Positions 52,625 to 61,682 of a DNA stretch of 64,000 bases are shown piece after piece. Origin of the DNA: Nocardiopsis mwathae (GTDB lineage Bacteria; Actinomycetota; Actinomycetes; Streptosporangiales; Streptosporangiaceae); contig NZ_JACHDS010000001.1 in NCBI RefSeq assembly GCF_014201195.1, positions 744,001 through 808,000 of the forward strand, written 5' to 3'. How positions within the stretch are numbered: the stretch's first letter is position 1; each line of letters begins with the position of its first letter. Under the pieces are notes generated by a model that did not search any database, was not told the DNA's origin, and was given only the letters and a program-made list of their open reading frames with translations. A program made the translations under genes and the position numbers.

Positions 52625-53052
52625 GAGTCGCGGCCGTCCGCGGCGTCGTCGGAGGGCTGGGCGGGACGCGGTGCCGGGGTGTCGCCGGGCCCGTCGCCGT
52701 AGGGGGAGGGGCGGTCGGGCGCGGTGGGCGAGACCTGGATGTCCATGCACTGCTTCAGCCCGCTGTACTGGAAGACCCTGTCGATCCTCCCCTGCGGCAC
52801 GATGACGGTGAGGGTGCGGCCGCCGCGGGTCAGGCGGCGGTGCATCCGTGTCAAGGCATTGAGGCCGCAGGAGTCGATGAAGTCCAGTTCGGTGAGGTCG
52901 ACGGTCACACACGGGCTGGAGCGCTCGGCCTCGGCCTGGGCGGCCGAATGCTCCAGCCCGGGCATGCTCGCGAGATCGAGTTCTCCGCGCACCATCAAGG
53001 TCGTCCGGTCGTCGTCGTACCGGACGTCCACCTGCAGTTCGCACATGTCCAT
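52621..53052 (-). CDS. STAS-domain anti-anti-sigma factor
   Basis: This 143-aa protein has the SpoIIAA/RsbV fold: LMVRGELDLASMPGLEHSAA, VTVDLTELDFIDSCGLNALT with the phosphorylatable Ser in FIDSCG, and TLTVIVPQGRIDRVFQYSGL. It would bind an anti-sigma kinase and release a sigma factor. The C-terminal tail (about 30 residues, Asp/Pro-rich) ends at TAG within the MITE-like element, so the natural C-terminus may have been altered. The start is at 53052. No kinase or sigma gene lies next to it; the HATPase at 40135 is the only candidate partner in the window. Confidence 0.93.
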   Translation of the reverse strand: MDMCELQVDVRYDDDRTTLMVRGELDLASMPGLEHSAAQAEAERSSPCVTVDLTELDFIDSCGLNALTRMHRRLTRGGRTLTVIVPQGRIDRVFQYSGLKQCMDIQVSPTAPDRPSPYGDGPGDTPAPRPAQPSDDAADGRDS

Positions 53053-53198
53053 CCCGACTTCCGCGCATCGGTCGGCTGCGGGTTGAGGTTGAGACCCTGC
53101 CGTCGCTCGTGGTGCTGTTCTCCCACGCTAGTCAGCGACGGGCGAGCGCGCAGGCTTTTCGCGAATCGGGCATGGACTATGCCGCGTCAGGGCGACCT

Positions 53199-54113
53199 TC
53201 AGGGAGCCGGAACGTTTGCGAATGCGTCCTGGGGTGTCGAGAGCGTGGAGATGCGGTCCAGGGGCCAATGGATGAGGAACGCGGGACCGGCGACCGAACC
53301 GATCGGGATGGTGCCGTCGCCGCTGAAGTCCTCATGGCCGCGCGAGTCCAGCGAGATGGCGCGGTGGTCGCCCATCACCCACAGCCGCCCCTCGCCGACC
53401 TTCACCGGGCCGAACTCCTCGTGGCTCTGCAGGCTGCCGGGGAAGAGGTAGGGCTCGTCGACGGGCTCGCCGTTGACCATGATGCGGCCCTGGTCGTCGC
53501 AGCACTCGACGGTGTCGCCCGGAAGGCCGATCACCCGCTTGGTGTAGTCCTTGCGGTCGGGCGACATCCCCGCGAAGTCCGCGATCGCGGTGAGGAAGCC
53601 GGAGGACGACTCGGCGCCCTCCGCGGCGTCCCAGGACTCGCGCCCGTCGAAGACGATGACCTCGCCGCGCTCGATGTCCCGGGTCAGGTAGGCGAGCTTG
53701 TTGACGAAGACGCGGTCGCCGATGAGCAGCGTGTTCTCCATCGACCCCGACGGAACGTAGTACGGCTCGACCACCCACGTCTTGATGCCGAACGCCAGCA
53801 GCAGGCCGATGACCAGCAGGACGGGAAGCTCTTTCCAGAAGGAGCGCTGCTTCTTGCCCTTCTCCTTCTCCTCCTTCGCCTTCTCCCCCTCCCTGTCGGT
53901 GTGCGCGCCGCCCGTCTCCCCGCGGTACGACCGGTGCTTCCCGGCCTCGCCGTTCCCCTCCGGCCCGGCCCCCGCGGGACCGTCTCCGGAGCCGTGGTCC
54001 GCCGCCCGCCCCGGTGCGTCGGCCCTGCGCCGCGCCTTTGACCCGTCGGGCCGCATGGATCCCGCCACAGGATCATGGGACTGGGACGTCGAATCGCGCT
54101 CATCGTTCAGCAT
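53199..54113 (-). CDS. lepB: Signal peptidase I
   Basis: This 304-aa type I signal peptidase removes leader peptides on the outer face of the membrane. A long charged N-terminal cytoplasmic region (about 90 residues, Gly/Glu/Lys-rich) precedes one transmembrane segment, LPVLLVIGLLLAFGIKTWVV. The catalytic Ser lies in VPSGSMENTL, the general-base Lys in DYTKRVIGLPGD, and GDHRAISLDSRG forms box E. The single N-terminal helix is typical of actinobacterial SipX-type enzymes. It is not in an operon with recognisable substrates. Confidence 0.95.
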   Translation of the reverse strand: MLNDERDSTSQSHDPVAGSMRPDGSKARRRADAPGRAADHGSGDGPAGAGPEGNGEAGKHRSYRGETGGAHTDREGEKAKEEKEKGKKQRSFWKELPVLLVIGLLLAFGIKTWVVEPYYVPSGSMENTLLIGDRVFVNKLAYLTRDIERGEVIVFDGRESWDAAEGAESSSGFLTAIADFAGMSPDRKDYTKRVIGLPGDTVECCDDQGRIMVNGEPVDEPYLFPGSLQSHEEFGPVKVGEGRLWVMGDHRAISLDSRGHEDFSGDGTIPIGSVAGPAFLIHWPLDRISTLSTPQDAFANVPAP

Positions 54114-54185
54114 GCGGCACCTTCACCCGGCAACGAATGGATACCGCCAACGTATCCCGAGTGGGCCGTGATCGCCGGTATGTGC

Positions 54186-55076
54186 TCAGTCGAAGTCGGC
54201 GGCGTGGTCGGCCACCCACTGCCGGAACGTGCGCGCCGGTGTTCCCGTCACCTCCTCGACCGTTTCGGTGACCTCGCCGTCCTTCTCCGACATCGCGACG
54301 TAGGCACCGACCATGCTGTCGGCCTCATCGGCGGAGTAGCCCTGGGACACCATGTGGTCGCGCACGTCCTGCGGCGTCAGCTCGTTGAAGCCCACAGGGC
54401 GGTCGATCACCTCGCCGATGATCCGGACCTGATCCGCGGTGGTCACCGGCTCGGGGCCGGTGACCACGTACGTGCGCCCGGCGTGTCCCGCGGCCGTGAG
54501 TGCCTGCACCGCGACGCCGGCGATGTCGCGCTCGTGGATGACGGCCTTGCTGGCCTGCCCGAACGGTTCGCTCACCACCCCGTCCCGGCGGATATCGTCC
54601 GCCCACAGCAGGGCGTTGGCCGCGAAACCGCCCGGACGCACGAACGTCCACTCCGCGCCGCACCTCGCGATCGACCGCTCCACATCGGCGTGGAGGGCGT
54701 TGACCGGGTCCGACTGGTGTTCGAGGTCGTCACGGACCCCGGCCGACGACAGGTAGACGATGCGGCGCGCGCGGGCGGCGATGGCGGCGACGGCTTTGTC
54801 CGCGCCGTCGGATGAGGTGAACGATCACACCAGGAAGACCGACGCGCCGTCCGCATCGTCCGCGCCATCGAGCGCGGCGCGCAGGGACTCGGGGTCGGAC
54901 AGGTCGCCCCGGACAACCTCCACGCCGCCGGGCAGGTCGGCGCCATCGGAGCCGCGGACCAGCGCGCGGACGGTGGTGCCCGGCCCGACCGCCCCCGGTT
55001 CCAGCAGCCCGCGCACGACTTCGCGCCCGACGTTCCCGGTCGCGCCGGTCACAAGGATGGTGTGCTGGTCGGCCAT
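54186..55076 (-). pseudogene. NmrA-like NAD(P)H-binding protein with one in-frame TGA
   Basis: The frame from ATG 55076 gives [20 protein letters not shown] (Rossmann motif) and [17 protein letters not shown], then VFLV followed by TGA (54827-54825). It continues unbroken as SFTSSDGADKAVAAIAARAR, VYLSSAG, CGAEWTFVRPGGFAANALLW and TGTPARTFRQWVADHAADF to 54186. The complete protein would be about 296 aa. The TGA replaces what is usually a Trp (TGG) in this family (FLVWP-like), so one transition explains it. It is a likely pseudogene or a sequencing error; no selenocysteine signal is expected. Confidence 0.8.
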
Positions 55077-55218
55077 GGCCGCGTCCTTTCGGTCACGCCC
55101 GTGCCCCGGCGCGCGCCGCGATCACGGCGCGTGGGGCCGGGAGGGGGTTGGCGCGCCCAATGTGCCACACCCCGTCCCGCGGGTCACCCGAATTTCCTGC
55201 GCCCCAACGCCCCTCTCT

Positions 55219-55280
55219 GTTGATCTCGGAGATATTGGGGTTTCGCGGCCGTTTTTTGCCCCAGTATCTCCGAGATCAAC
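55219..55280. repeat. Long intergenic palindrome, copy 2
   Basis: The outer arm GTTGATCTCGGAGATATTGG (extended to 22 nt) is repeated inverted at 55259-55280 with 21 of 22 pairs (one G-U type), with an 18-nt loop containing TTTTTT. It lies 16 nt past the stop of the 80-aa gene (on the minus strand) and between it and the NmrA-like gene. It shares GTTGATCTC with copies at 27621-27686 and 61611-61676. Confidence 0.8.
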
Positions 55281-55295
55281 GGAGGCAGGAGCGGG

Positions 55296-55538
55296 CTAGT
55301 GCCAGCCGAGGACTCCGGCCGGGGCCGGAAGGGACTCGGTGAGCCAGACCCAGCGGCCGTCGTTCTCGGTGAAGCGGCGCTGGATGGTGTCGACCTGGTC
55401 CAAGCGGACGCCGAGTACGGGGCGCCAATCGCCGGCCGCCCGGTCTTCCAGGTAGAGATTGTGCGCGTCGGTGCGGACGCGCAGGGCCTGCTCGGTGCGC
55501 AGGCTTCCGTCGGTCATACGGACGCGATACGTCGCCAT
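55296..55538 (-). CDS. Small 80-aa protein of unknown function
   Basis: The ATG at 55538 has GGAGAAG upstream. The sequence ATYRVRMTDGSLRTEQALRV, TDAHNLYLEDRAAGDWRPVL and DQVDTIQRRFTENDGRWVWL looks like a compact beta-rich domain with a final LPAPAGVLGWH. No family is recognised. An upstream in-frame extension is unlikely because of the ribosome site. The gene stands alone, followed by a palindrome that could end its transcript. Confidence 0.7.
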   Translation of the reverse strand: MATYRVRMTDGSLRTEQALRVRTDAHNLYLEDRAAGDWRPVLGVRLDQVDTIQRRFTENDGRWVWLTESLPAPAGVLGWH

Positions 55539-56354
55539 CTGTCTTCTCCGTGGTGCTTCAAGCATGGGAGCGAGCGGAAGGAGCCCGGGCGTTCCGTGGA
55601 GTGGCGGCCCCGGAATCGGGGCGCGGAAAGGAGCGCCGAGACGCTGGGCGCGGTACGGCGCCCGCAGCACACTACCCTTACGTAAGGGAAGAATCGGCCA
55701 CGCGCAGGCGAACGCACGGCCACACTCGGCGGGCGGTGCGGAGTACCGCGCCGATGAGGTGATGTCCCGCTCACTTCCGACGCTAGCGAAGACGGGCCTG
55801 CGGCGGGGGGAGAATCCCGTTTTCGTGCGCGTGTGTCGCGCCGGAACGGGCCGGGGTGAGCCGCGGCGGCACGATCTGATCGGCCCGGCCGCGGCGGACA
55901 CAGGCTGTTCGTGTGGCCGCGACGGCGGCATCACCGCGGGAGGAGAGCCCCGGGGGGTGGCGCTACGCTGCCCGTTCCGCGACACAGGGAGGGGCTGTGA
56001 GCGTGCTCTCACATGCCTGAGGGGAGCGGAACTCTTACGCGGAGGTAGGGTTGCGTGTGGTTATCCCCCTGCGGAGGTTTTTCGCGCCTTTTCCTCCCCG
56101 CGGTTCCTTTCCCGCTGGTGATCGCCCTGGCCGCCGCACGGCCGGATGCGCGGCGGCGTCGCCGCGTCCGAGAACACGCTCCTGACGGGAGCACGCCCCG
56201 CCCGGGCGGCCATCGCCCCGTGCGACCGCCGACCCCCGTGGGGTGCCGCCTGCGCGACCGTCCGCCGACCGACCTGAGCTGATGCTGACTGACCTGGCCC
56301 GGCCCGACCGGGCAGGGCGGCAACGCCGCCCTGCAGCCGGCCGCCCGCATTGAG
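55539..56354. other. Intergenic region, one palindromic site
   Basis: About 815 nt. At 55675-55688 it contains the perfect 14-nt palindrome CCCTTACGTAAGGG, 137 nt upstream of the small gene at 55538, which may be an operator. I saw no gene in the remainder; candidate frames lack support. Confidence 0.45.
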
Positions 56355-57851
56355 ATGGGATCCATGACGACCTCGCAGACGACACCCCGGCGTCGGAGAC
56401 CCACCATCCCGACCTTCTCGGTGATCCGCACCGAAGTGCTGGCCGGCCTGGTGGTCGCCCTCGCTCTCATCCCCGAGGCGATCTCGTTCTCGATCATCGC
56501 CGGCGTCGACCCCCGCGTCGGCCTCTTCGCGTCCTTCGTGATGGCCGTGTCGATCGCGTTCCTCGGCGGTCGCCCGGCGATGATCTCGGCGGCCACCGGC
56601 GCCATGGCGCTGGTCGTCGTGGACCTCGTCAAGGACCACGGCGTCGACTACCTGCTGGCCGCCACCATCCTCGCGGGCGTGTTCCAGGTGATCCTGGGGC
56701 TGCTCGGTGTCGCGAAGCTGATGCGGTTCGTCCCGCCCAGCGTGATGACCGGGTTCATCAACGCCCTGGCCATCCTCATCTTCCTTGCGCAGGTCCCGCA
56801 CTTCTGGGGCGAGGGCTGGGCCGTCTACGCGATGATCGCCGGCGGCCTGGCGATCATCTTCCTGCTGCCGCGCTTCACCAAGGCCGTCCCGGCCCCGCTG
56901 GTGGCCATCGTCGTGCTCACCGGGATCGCCCTCGCCTCCGGGGCCAAGGTGCCCACGGTCGGCGATATGGGCTCCCTGCCCGACAGCCTGCCCGTCCCGT
57001 TCCTGCCGGACGTCCCCTTCAGCTGGGAGACCTTGCAGATCATCGCGCCGTACTCGCTCACGCTGGCGCTGGTGGGTCTGATGGAGTCGCTGATGACCGC
57101 CAAGGTCGTGGACGACATCACCGATACCCGCTCCGCCAAGAGCCGTGAGGCGCGCGGCCAGGGCTGGGCCAACATCCTCACCGGGTTCTTCGGCGGCATG
57201 GCGGGCTGCGCCATGATCGGCCAGACCATGATCAACGTGAAGTCCGGTGCCCGCACCCGGCTGTCCACCTTCCTCGCCGGTATGTTCCTGCTGATCCTGG
57301 TGGTGGTGCTGGGCGACGTTGTGGCGGCCATCCCGATGGCCGCCCTCGTCGCCGTGATGATCTTCGTGTCGATCGCGACCATGGACTGGCACAGCATCGC
57401 GCCGCGCACCATCAAGCGGCTGCCGTGGAGCGAGACGCTGGTCATGGTCGTGACGGTCGCCGTGGTCGTCGGTACCCACAACCTCGCCATCGGCGTGATC
57501 GCGGGATCGCTCACCTCGATCGTCATCTTCGCCCGTGGCGTCGCGCGCCTGTCGAACGTCACCAGCGTGCTCGACCCCGAGGGCGGCGTCCGCGTCTACT
57601 CGGTGCGCGGCGACCTGTTCTTCGCCTCCAGCAACGAGCTGGTCGGCGAGTTCGACTACAGCGAGGACGGCGTGAGCAAGGTCGTGATCGACCTGTCCCG
57701 CGCCCACATGTGGGACTCCTCGGCGGTGGCGGCGCTGGACCACGCCACCGACAAGTTCGCCGAGCACGGGATCGACGTCGAGATCACCGGCCTCAACGTG
57801 CCCAGCGAGGAGCTGCACAAGGAGCTCAGCGGCACGCTCAGCGGCCACTGA
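56355..57851 (+). CDS. SulP-family anion transporter with C-terminal STAS domain
   Basis: This 498-aa membrane protein has about ten to twelve transmembrane helices (residues 30-390), e.g. VLAGLVVALALIPEAISFSI, LLAATILAGVFQVILGLLGV and MFLLILVVVLGDVVAAIPMA. A STAS domain follows at about 410-495 (VYSVRGDLFFASSNELVGEF, DLSRAHMWDSSAVAALDHAT). It transports sulfate, bicarbonate or another anion in symport; the BicA group is the nearest layout. The ATG at 56355 or 56364 may be used. Downstream lies a strong terminator at 57883-57924. Confidence 0.92.
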   Translation: MGSMTTSQTTPRRRRPTIPTFSVIRTEVLAGLVVALALIPEAISFSIIAGVDPRVGLFASFVMAVSIAFLGGRPAMISAATGAMALVVVDLVKDHGVDYLLAATILAGVFQVILGLLGVAKLMRFVPPSVMTGFINALAILIFLAQVPHFWGEGWAVYAMIAGGLAIIFLLPRFTKAVPAPLVAIVVLTGIALASGAKVPTVGDMGSLPDSLPVPFLPDVPFSWETLQIIAPYSLTLALVGLMESLMTAKVVDDITDTRSAKSREARGQGWANILTGFFGGMAGCAMIGQTMINVKSGARTRLSTFLAGMFLLILVVVLGDVVAAIPMAALVAVMIFVSIATMDWHSIAPRTIKRLPWSETLVMVVTVAVVVGTHNLAIGVIAGSLTSIVIFARGVARLSNVTSVLDPEGGVRVYSVRGDLFFASSNELVGEFDYSEDGVSKVVIDLSRAHMWDSSAVAALDHATDKFAEHGIDVEITGLNVPSEELHKELSGTLSGH

Positions 57852-57882
57852 GCCGACCCGGCGGAGGCCCGATGCCGACGGC

Positions 57883-57924
57883 GGCGCGGCCCCGGAGGAA
57901 GTCGATTCCCTCCGGGGCCGCGCC
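57883..57924 (+). terminator. Strong terminator after the SulP gene
   Basis: GGCGCGGCCCCGGAGG (57883-57898) is perfectly complementary to 57909-57924, a 16-bp stem with a 10-nt loop. It lies 32 nt past the stop. Confidence 0.75.
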
Positions 57925-58446
57925 CCTTCGCCACCCCGCCACCCCGCCGTCGTCGCGGTGGCGGCACGGCACGCCGGAGACGGTGGCCGTGGAACCGCTA
58001 CGGGAGAACGCCGACGGCCGCGCCATGGTGCCCTCTCGGCGTGCCCCGGTGGTCATGGTGCGGCCGTCCGGCCCGGGCGCCCTGCCACCTCCCAGCCGGG
58101 ACAGGCCCGGCTTCCGTCCTCGGAGGTGGTCGAGATGCGGGGTGCGTCTCCTCGCCCCTTGAATTCCGCGCGGCCGGTTCCGGCCGCGCGCTCAGCACGC
58201 TTCCTGCGGAGACGGGCACCCCGAGAGCCGTCCGGCCCTGGCGCTTCCTGCCCACAGCCTGCGGTGCCGCGGCTGGAATCGGGCTGGAAACGGGTTGGAC
58301 TTCCGCGGGGGTGCTCGTCGATCCTGGTCACTGCCGTCCGGAGGCGACCCGGTAGCGTCATGCTCGCGGGAGTACCGGGTGAGGGTTGGCGTCCGGTTGG
58401 AGGGATTCCGGCCAGAGGGCACGGGATCCGTCGTCGAGGAGTGGAC
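57925..58446. other. Intergenic region before the SARP gene
   Basis: About 520 nt of mostly G+C-rich sequence; the SARP promoter should lie here. No clear regulatory site was picked. An extended reading frame across it is not supported by a ribosome site. Confidence 0.4.
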
Positions 58447-61400
58447 ATGGAGTTCGAGGTTCTCGGAACGCTCGAAGTGCGAAGTCGCGAGGGCGGCGTG
58501 CGGTTGTCGCCCAAGATCGGGGGGCTGCTGGCCGCTCTGCTGTGCCGCCCGAACGTGATGATCTCCGAGGATCGGCTCGTCGAGGCGCTGTGGGAGGACA
58601 CCCCGCCCAAGTCGGCGATCAAGAGCCTGCACGTCTACGTGCACCACCTCCGCCAGGCGCTGGGCGAATCGGGCCGGGTGGGCCGCGGCCCGGTGGGCTA
58701 CCGGCTGATGACGGCGCCGGGCGAGGTCGACGCGGTCCGCTTCGAGGAGCTCGTGGATCAGGGGCGGCTCGCTCTGGCCGACGGGAACCCCGAGCGTGGC
58801 GGCGAGCTGCTGCGCGAGGGCTTGGCGCTGTGGCGGGGGCCGGCCTTCACCGGGCAGGACACCATGCCCCTGGTCCGGGAGGAGGCGGCCCGGCTCAACG
58901 AACTGCGGCAGGTCGTCGCCGAGGAGCGCTTCGACGCCGAACTTGCCTTGGGCCGCCACCGCGACGTCGCCGCCGAGCTGACCGCGCTGGTGTCCGAGTT
59001 CCCCTACCGCGAGCGCCTGCGCGCCCAGCTGATGACCGCGCTGTACCGGATGGGCAGGTCGACCGAGGCGCTGGAGGCCTACCGCGAGGGCCGCGACCTG
59101 CTCGTCGGCGAGCTCGGCCTGGAACCCGGGCGCGAACTGGTACGCCTGGAGCAGGCGATCCTCGCCAACGACCCGGAGCTGGAGGCGCCGCAACGGGTGG
59201 AGAACCGGGCGCCGCGGCCGCGGCGCGCCGACGGGGCGGTGGCCCGCGCGGGCGGCGGTGCGGGCGACGGCGGCGGTGCCCCCGCCCCCGCTTCCGCCGA
59301 CGCCCACGGCGCTCCAGCGCGCCCGCACGCGGTCGCGCCGGTCCCGGCCCAGCTGCCGCCGGACATCGCCGACTTCACCGGGCGCCGCTCCCAGGTGGCG
59401 CAGCTCGGCTTCGGCCTGCACGGGGAGGATCCGGGGAGCAGGTCCGCCGACGCGGATCCGCTGCCCCCCTCGCCGATGGTGATCTCCGCGGTCGCCGGCA
59501 TGGGCGGCGTCGGCAAGACCGCGCTCGCCGTGCACGTGGCCCACGAGCAGGCCCGCAACTTCCCCGACGGCCAGCTGTACGTCAACCTGCGCGGATCGGA
59601 GTCCTCGCCCGCGGACCCGGCGCAGGTGCTCTCCCGCTTCCTGCACGCGCTGGGCATCGAGGGCGGTGTGGTGCCCGACGGGCTGGAGGAGCGCGCCGCG
59701 CTCTACCGCAGCCGCCTGGCCGACCGCAGAGTGCTGGTGGTCCTCGACAACGCGGCCTCCGAGCGGCAGGTGCGCCCGCTGCTCCCCGGCACACCCGGGT
59801 GCGCGGTGCTCATCACCAGCAGGGCGCGCCTGACCGGGCTGGAGGGCGCCCGGCTCATCGACCTCGACGTGTTCGAGCCGCAGCAGGCCGTCGCCCTGCT
59901 CGCCGCGATCGCCGGGGCGGAGCGGGTGGCGGCGGAGCCCGCCGCCGCCGAGGAGATCGTCCGGCTGTGCGCCCACACCCCGCTGGCGGTGCGCATCGCC
60001 GGGGCGCGACTGGCCGGGCGCCCGCAGTGGAGCCTGGCCCGCATGGCGCGGCTGCTGGGCGACGAACAGCGCCGTCTGGACGAGCTCGCCACCGGTGACC
60101 TGGCGGTACGCGCCAGCTTCGAGCTCAGCTACGCCGGGCTGACCGAAGGGACCCGCAGGGCGTTCCGGCTGATGAGCACCCTGGAGGTGCCCGACTTCGC
60201 GGCGTGGGCGGTGGCCGCCCTGCTCGACGACGGCCTGGAGCGGGCCGAGGACCACATCGAGGCCCTGGTGGACGCCCAGCTCCTCACCATCGCCGAGACC
60301 GACGCCACCGGCCGCCTCCGCTACCGCATGCACGACCTCGTGCGGCTGTTCGGCCGCGACCGGGCCGAGGCCGAGGACAGCGCCGAGGACCGCGCCGCCG
60401 CCCAGCAGCGCGCCTTCGGTGCCTGGCTGTGGCTGGCCGAGCAGGGCACGGAGTACGTCCCCGGGCCCTGCTACGCGACCATGCACGGCCTTGCGCCCCG
60501 GTGGCCGCTGCCGTCGGACGAGGCCACCGAGCTGCTCACCGACCCCATGGCCTGGTTCGACGCCGAGTGGGCCGCGATGTCGGCGGCCGCCCTGCAGGCG
60601 TGCGGGCTGGAGCTCGACGAACTGGCCTGGGACCTGGCCGGGTGCCTGGCGAAGTACTTCGACGTGCGCGGCAGGTTCGACGACTGGCGCCGCACGCACG
60701 AGCCGGCCCTCGCGCTGTGCCGCCGGACGGGGAACAAGCGCGGGGAGGCGGTCCTCTGGCGCGGTCTCACCGACCTGCAGACCTGGTCCAGCACCCAGCG
60801 CAGCGGCGACGCCATGGCGGAGATGTACGACCAGTCCCAGCAGATGCTGGACCTGTTCCAGGAGGTCGGCGACAAGCGCGGGATGTCCGACGCTCTGGTC
60901 ATGCGGACCTGGGGGTTGGTCTCCCAGGGCAAGTCCCGCGAGGCCATGGACTCGGCGGAGGCGGCCCTGGACCTGGCGGAGGCGGTCGACTACCTCGGCG
61001 GCCGGGCCCGCGCCTACCACGTGATGGCCATCGTCGACCACGAGGAGAAGCGCTACGAGGACGCCCTGGGCCACATGACCAAGACCCTGGAGCTCGCGCG
61101 GCTGCTCGGCAACCCCCGCTTCGAGGCCACCGCCCTGCAGTTCCTCGGCGCCGCGCAGTGCCTGACCGGCGACGTGGCCAACGGCCGCGACAACCTGCTG
61201 CGCTCACTCGACATGGCGCGGGCGCTGGAGGACCGCTACTCCGAGGTGTTCTCCCTGCTCTACCTCACCCGGTTGTACATCGCGGTGGGCGACCCCGACG
61301 CCCTGCCCACGGCGCTGATCGCGGCCGAGCACAGCCGCCGCAACGGCATGGACCACCACCTGGCCGACGCGCTCACCCTCCTCGGCGACATCCAGCTGGC

Positions 61401-61599
61401 CGACGGACACACCGAGCAGGCCGTCGCCAGCCTGGAGGAGGCGGTCCCGCTGTGGCGCACCCGCGGCTGGCACTCCTTCCTCGCCCCTGCCCTGCGCTCC
61501 CTGGCGCAGGCCTACGAGGCCACCGGCCGGCAGGCCGCGGCGGCGGAGGTCCGCCGCGAAGCCGACGGCCTCACCCGCGAACCCGTCGCCGACCACTGA
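58447..61599 (+). CDS. SARP/AfsR-type large transcriptional regulator
   Basis: This 1050-aa multi-domain activator has an N-terminal OmpR-type winged helix (FEVLGTLEVRSREGGVRLSP, LVEALWEDTPPKSAIKSLHV), a bacterial transcriptional activation domain (about 95-240), an AP-ATPase/NB-ARC domain with P-loop GMGGVGKTAL near residue 352 and VLVVLDNAASERQVRPLLPG, and a C-terminal TPR array (about 700-1040). The ATG at 58447 has GAGGAG upstream. AfsR-like proteins switch on secondary metabolism; this may regulate the reducing PKS or the NRPS-PKS in the window but is several kb from both. The end meets a palindrome before a convergent kinase gene. Confidence 0.93.
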   Translation: MEFEVLGTLEVRSREGGVRLSPKIGGLLAALLCRPNVMISEDRLVEALWEDTPPKSAIKSLHVYVHHLRQALGESGRVGRGPVGYRLMTAPGEVDAVRFEELVDQGRLALADGNPERGGELLREGLALWRGPAFTGQDTMPLVREEAARLNELRQVVAEERFDAELALGRHRDVAAELTALVSEFPYRERLRAQLMTALYRMGRSTEALEAYREGRDLLVGELGLEPGRELVRLEQAILANDPELEAPQRVENRAPRPRRADGAVARAGGGAGDGGGAPAPASADAHGAPARPHAVAPVPAQLPPDIADFTGRRSQVAQLGFGLHGEDPGSRSADADPLPPSPMVISAVAGMGGVGKTALAVHVAHEQARNFPDGQLYVNLRGSESSPADPAQVLSRFLHALGIEGGVVPDGLEERAALYRSRLADRRVLVVLDNAASERQVRPLLPGTPGCAVLITSRARLTGLEGARLIDLDVFEPQQAVALLAAIAGAERVAAEPAAAEEIVRLCAHTPLAVRIAGARLAGRPQWSLARMARLLGDEQRRLDELATGDLAVRASFELSYAGLTEGTRRAFRLMSTLEVPDFAAWAVAALLDDGLERAEDHIEALVDAQLLTIAETDATGRLRYRMHDLVRLFGRDRAEAEDSAEDRAAAQQRAFGAWLWLAEQGTEYVPGPCYATMHGLAPRWPLPSDEATELLTDPMAWFDAEWAAMSAAALQACGLELDELAWDLAGCLAKYFDVRGRFDDWRRTHEPALALCRRTGNKRGEAVLWRGLTDLQTWSSTQRSGDAMAEMYDQSQQMLDLFQEVGDKRGMSDALVMRTWGLVSQGKSREAMDSAEAALDLAEAVDYLGGRARAYHVMAIVDHEEKRYEDALGHMTKTLELARLLGNPRFEATALQFLGAAQCLTGDVANGRDNLLRSLDMARALEDRYSEVFSLLYLTRLYIAVGDPDALPTALIAAEHSRRNGMDHHLADALTLLGDIQLADGHTEQAVASLEEAVPLWRTRGWHSFLAPALRSLAQAYEATGRQAAAAEVRREADGLTREPVADH

Positions 61600-61610
61600 C
61601 CCCGCCTCTT

Positions 61611-61676
61611 CCGTTGATCTCCGAGATATCGGGGTGGAAATCGCCTGGGAGGCCCCGATATCCCCGAGATCGACGG
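61611..61676. repeat. Long intergenic palindrome, copy 3
   Basis: CCGTTGATCTCCGAGATATC (24-nt arm from 61611) is repeated inverted at 61653-61676 with 21 of 24 matches, with an 18-nt loop. It lies between the convergent SARP and PfkB-kinase genes, so it may be a bidirectional terminator. It shares its outer sequence with copies 1 and 2. Confidence 0.8.
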
Positions 61677-61682
61677 AAGGGA

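Noticed and set aside
54825-54827. Selenocysteine at the in-frame TGA of the NmrA-like gene
   Set aside because: No SECIS-like context and the family does not use selenocysteine; a nonsense change is simpler.
58192-61074. Long minus-strand frame opposite the SARP gene
   Set aside because: Antisense shadow of the SARP/AfsR gene; no domain is visible.
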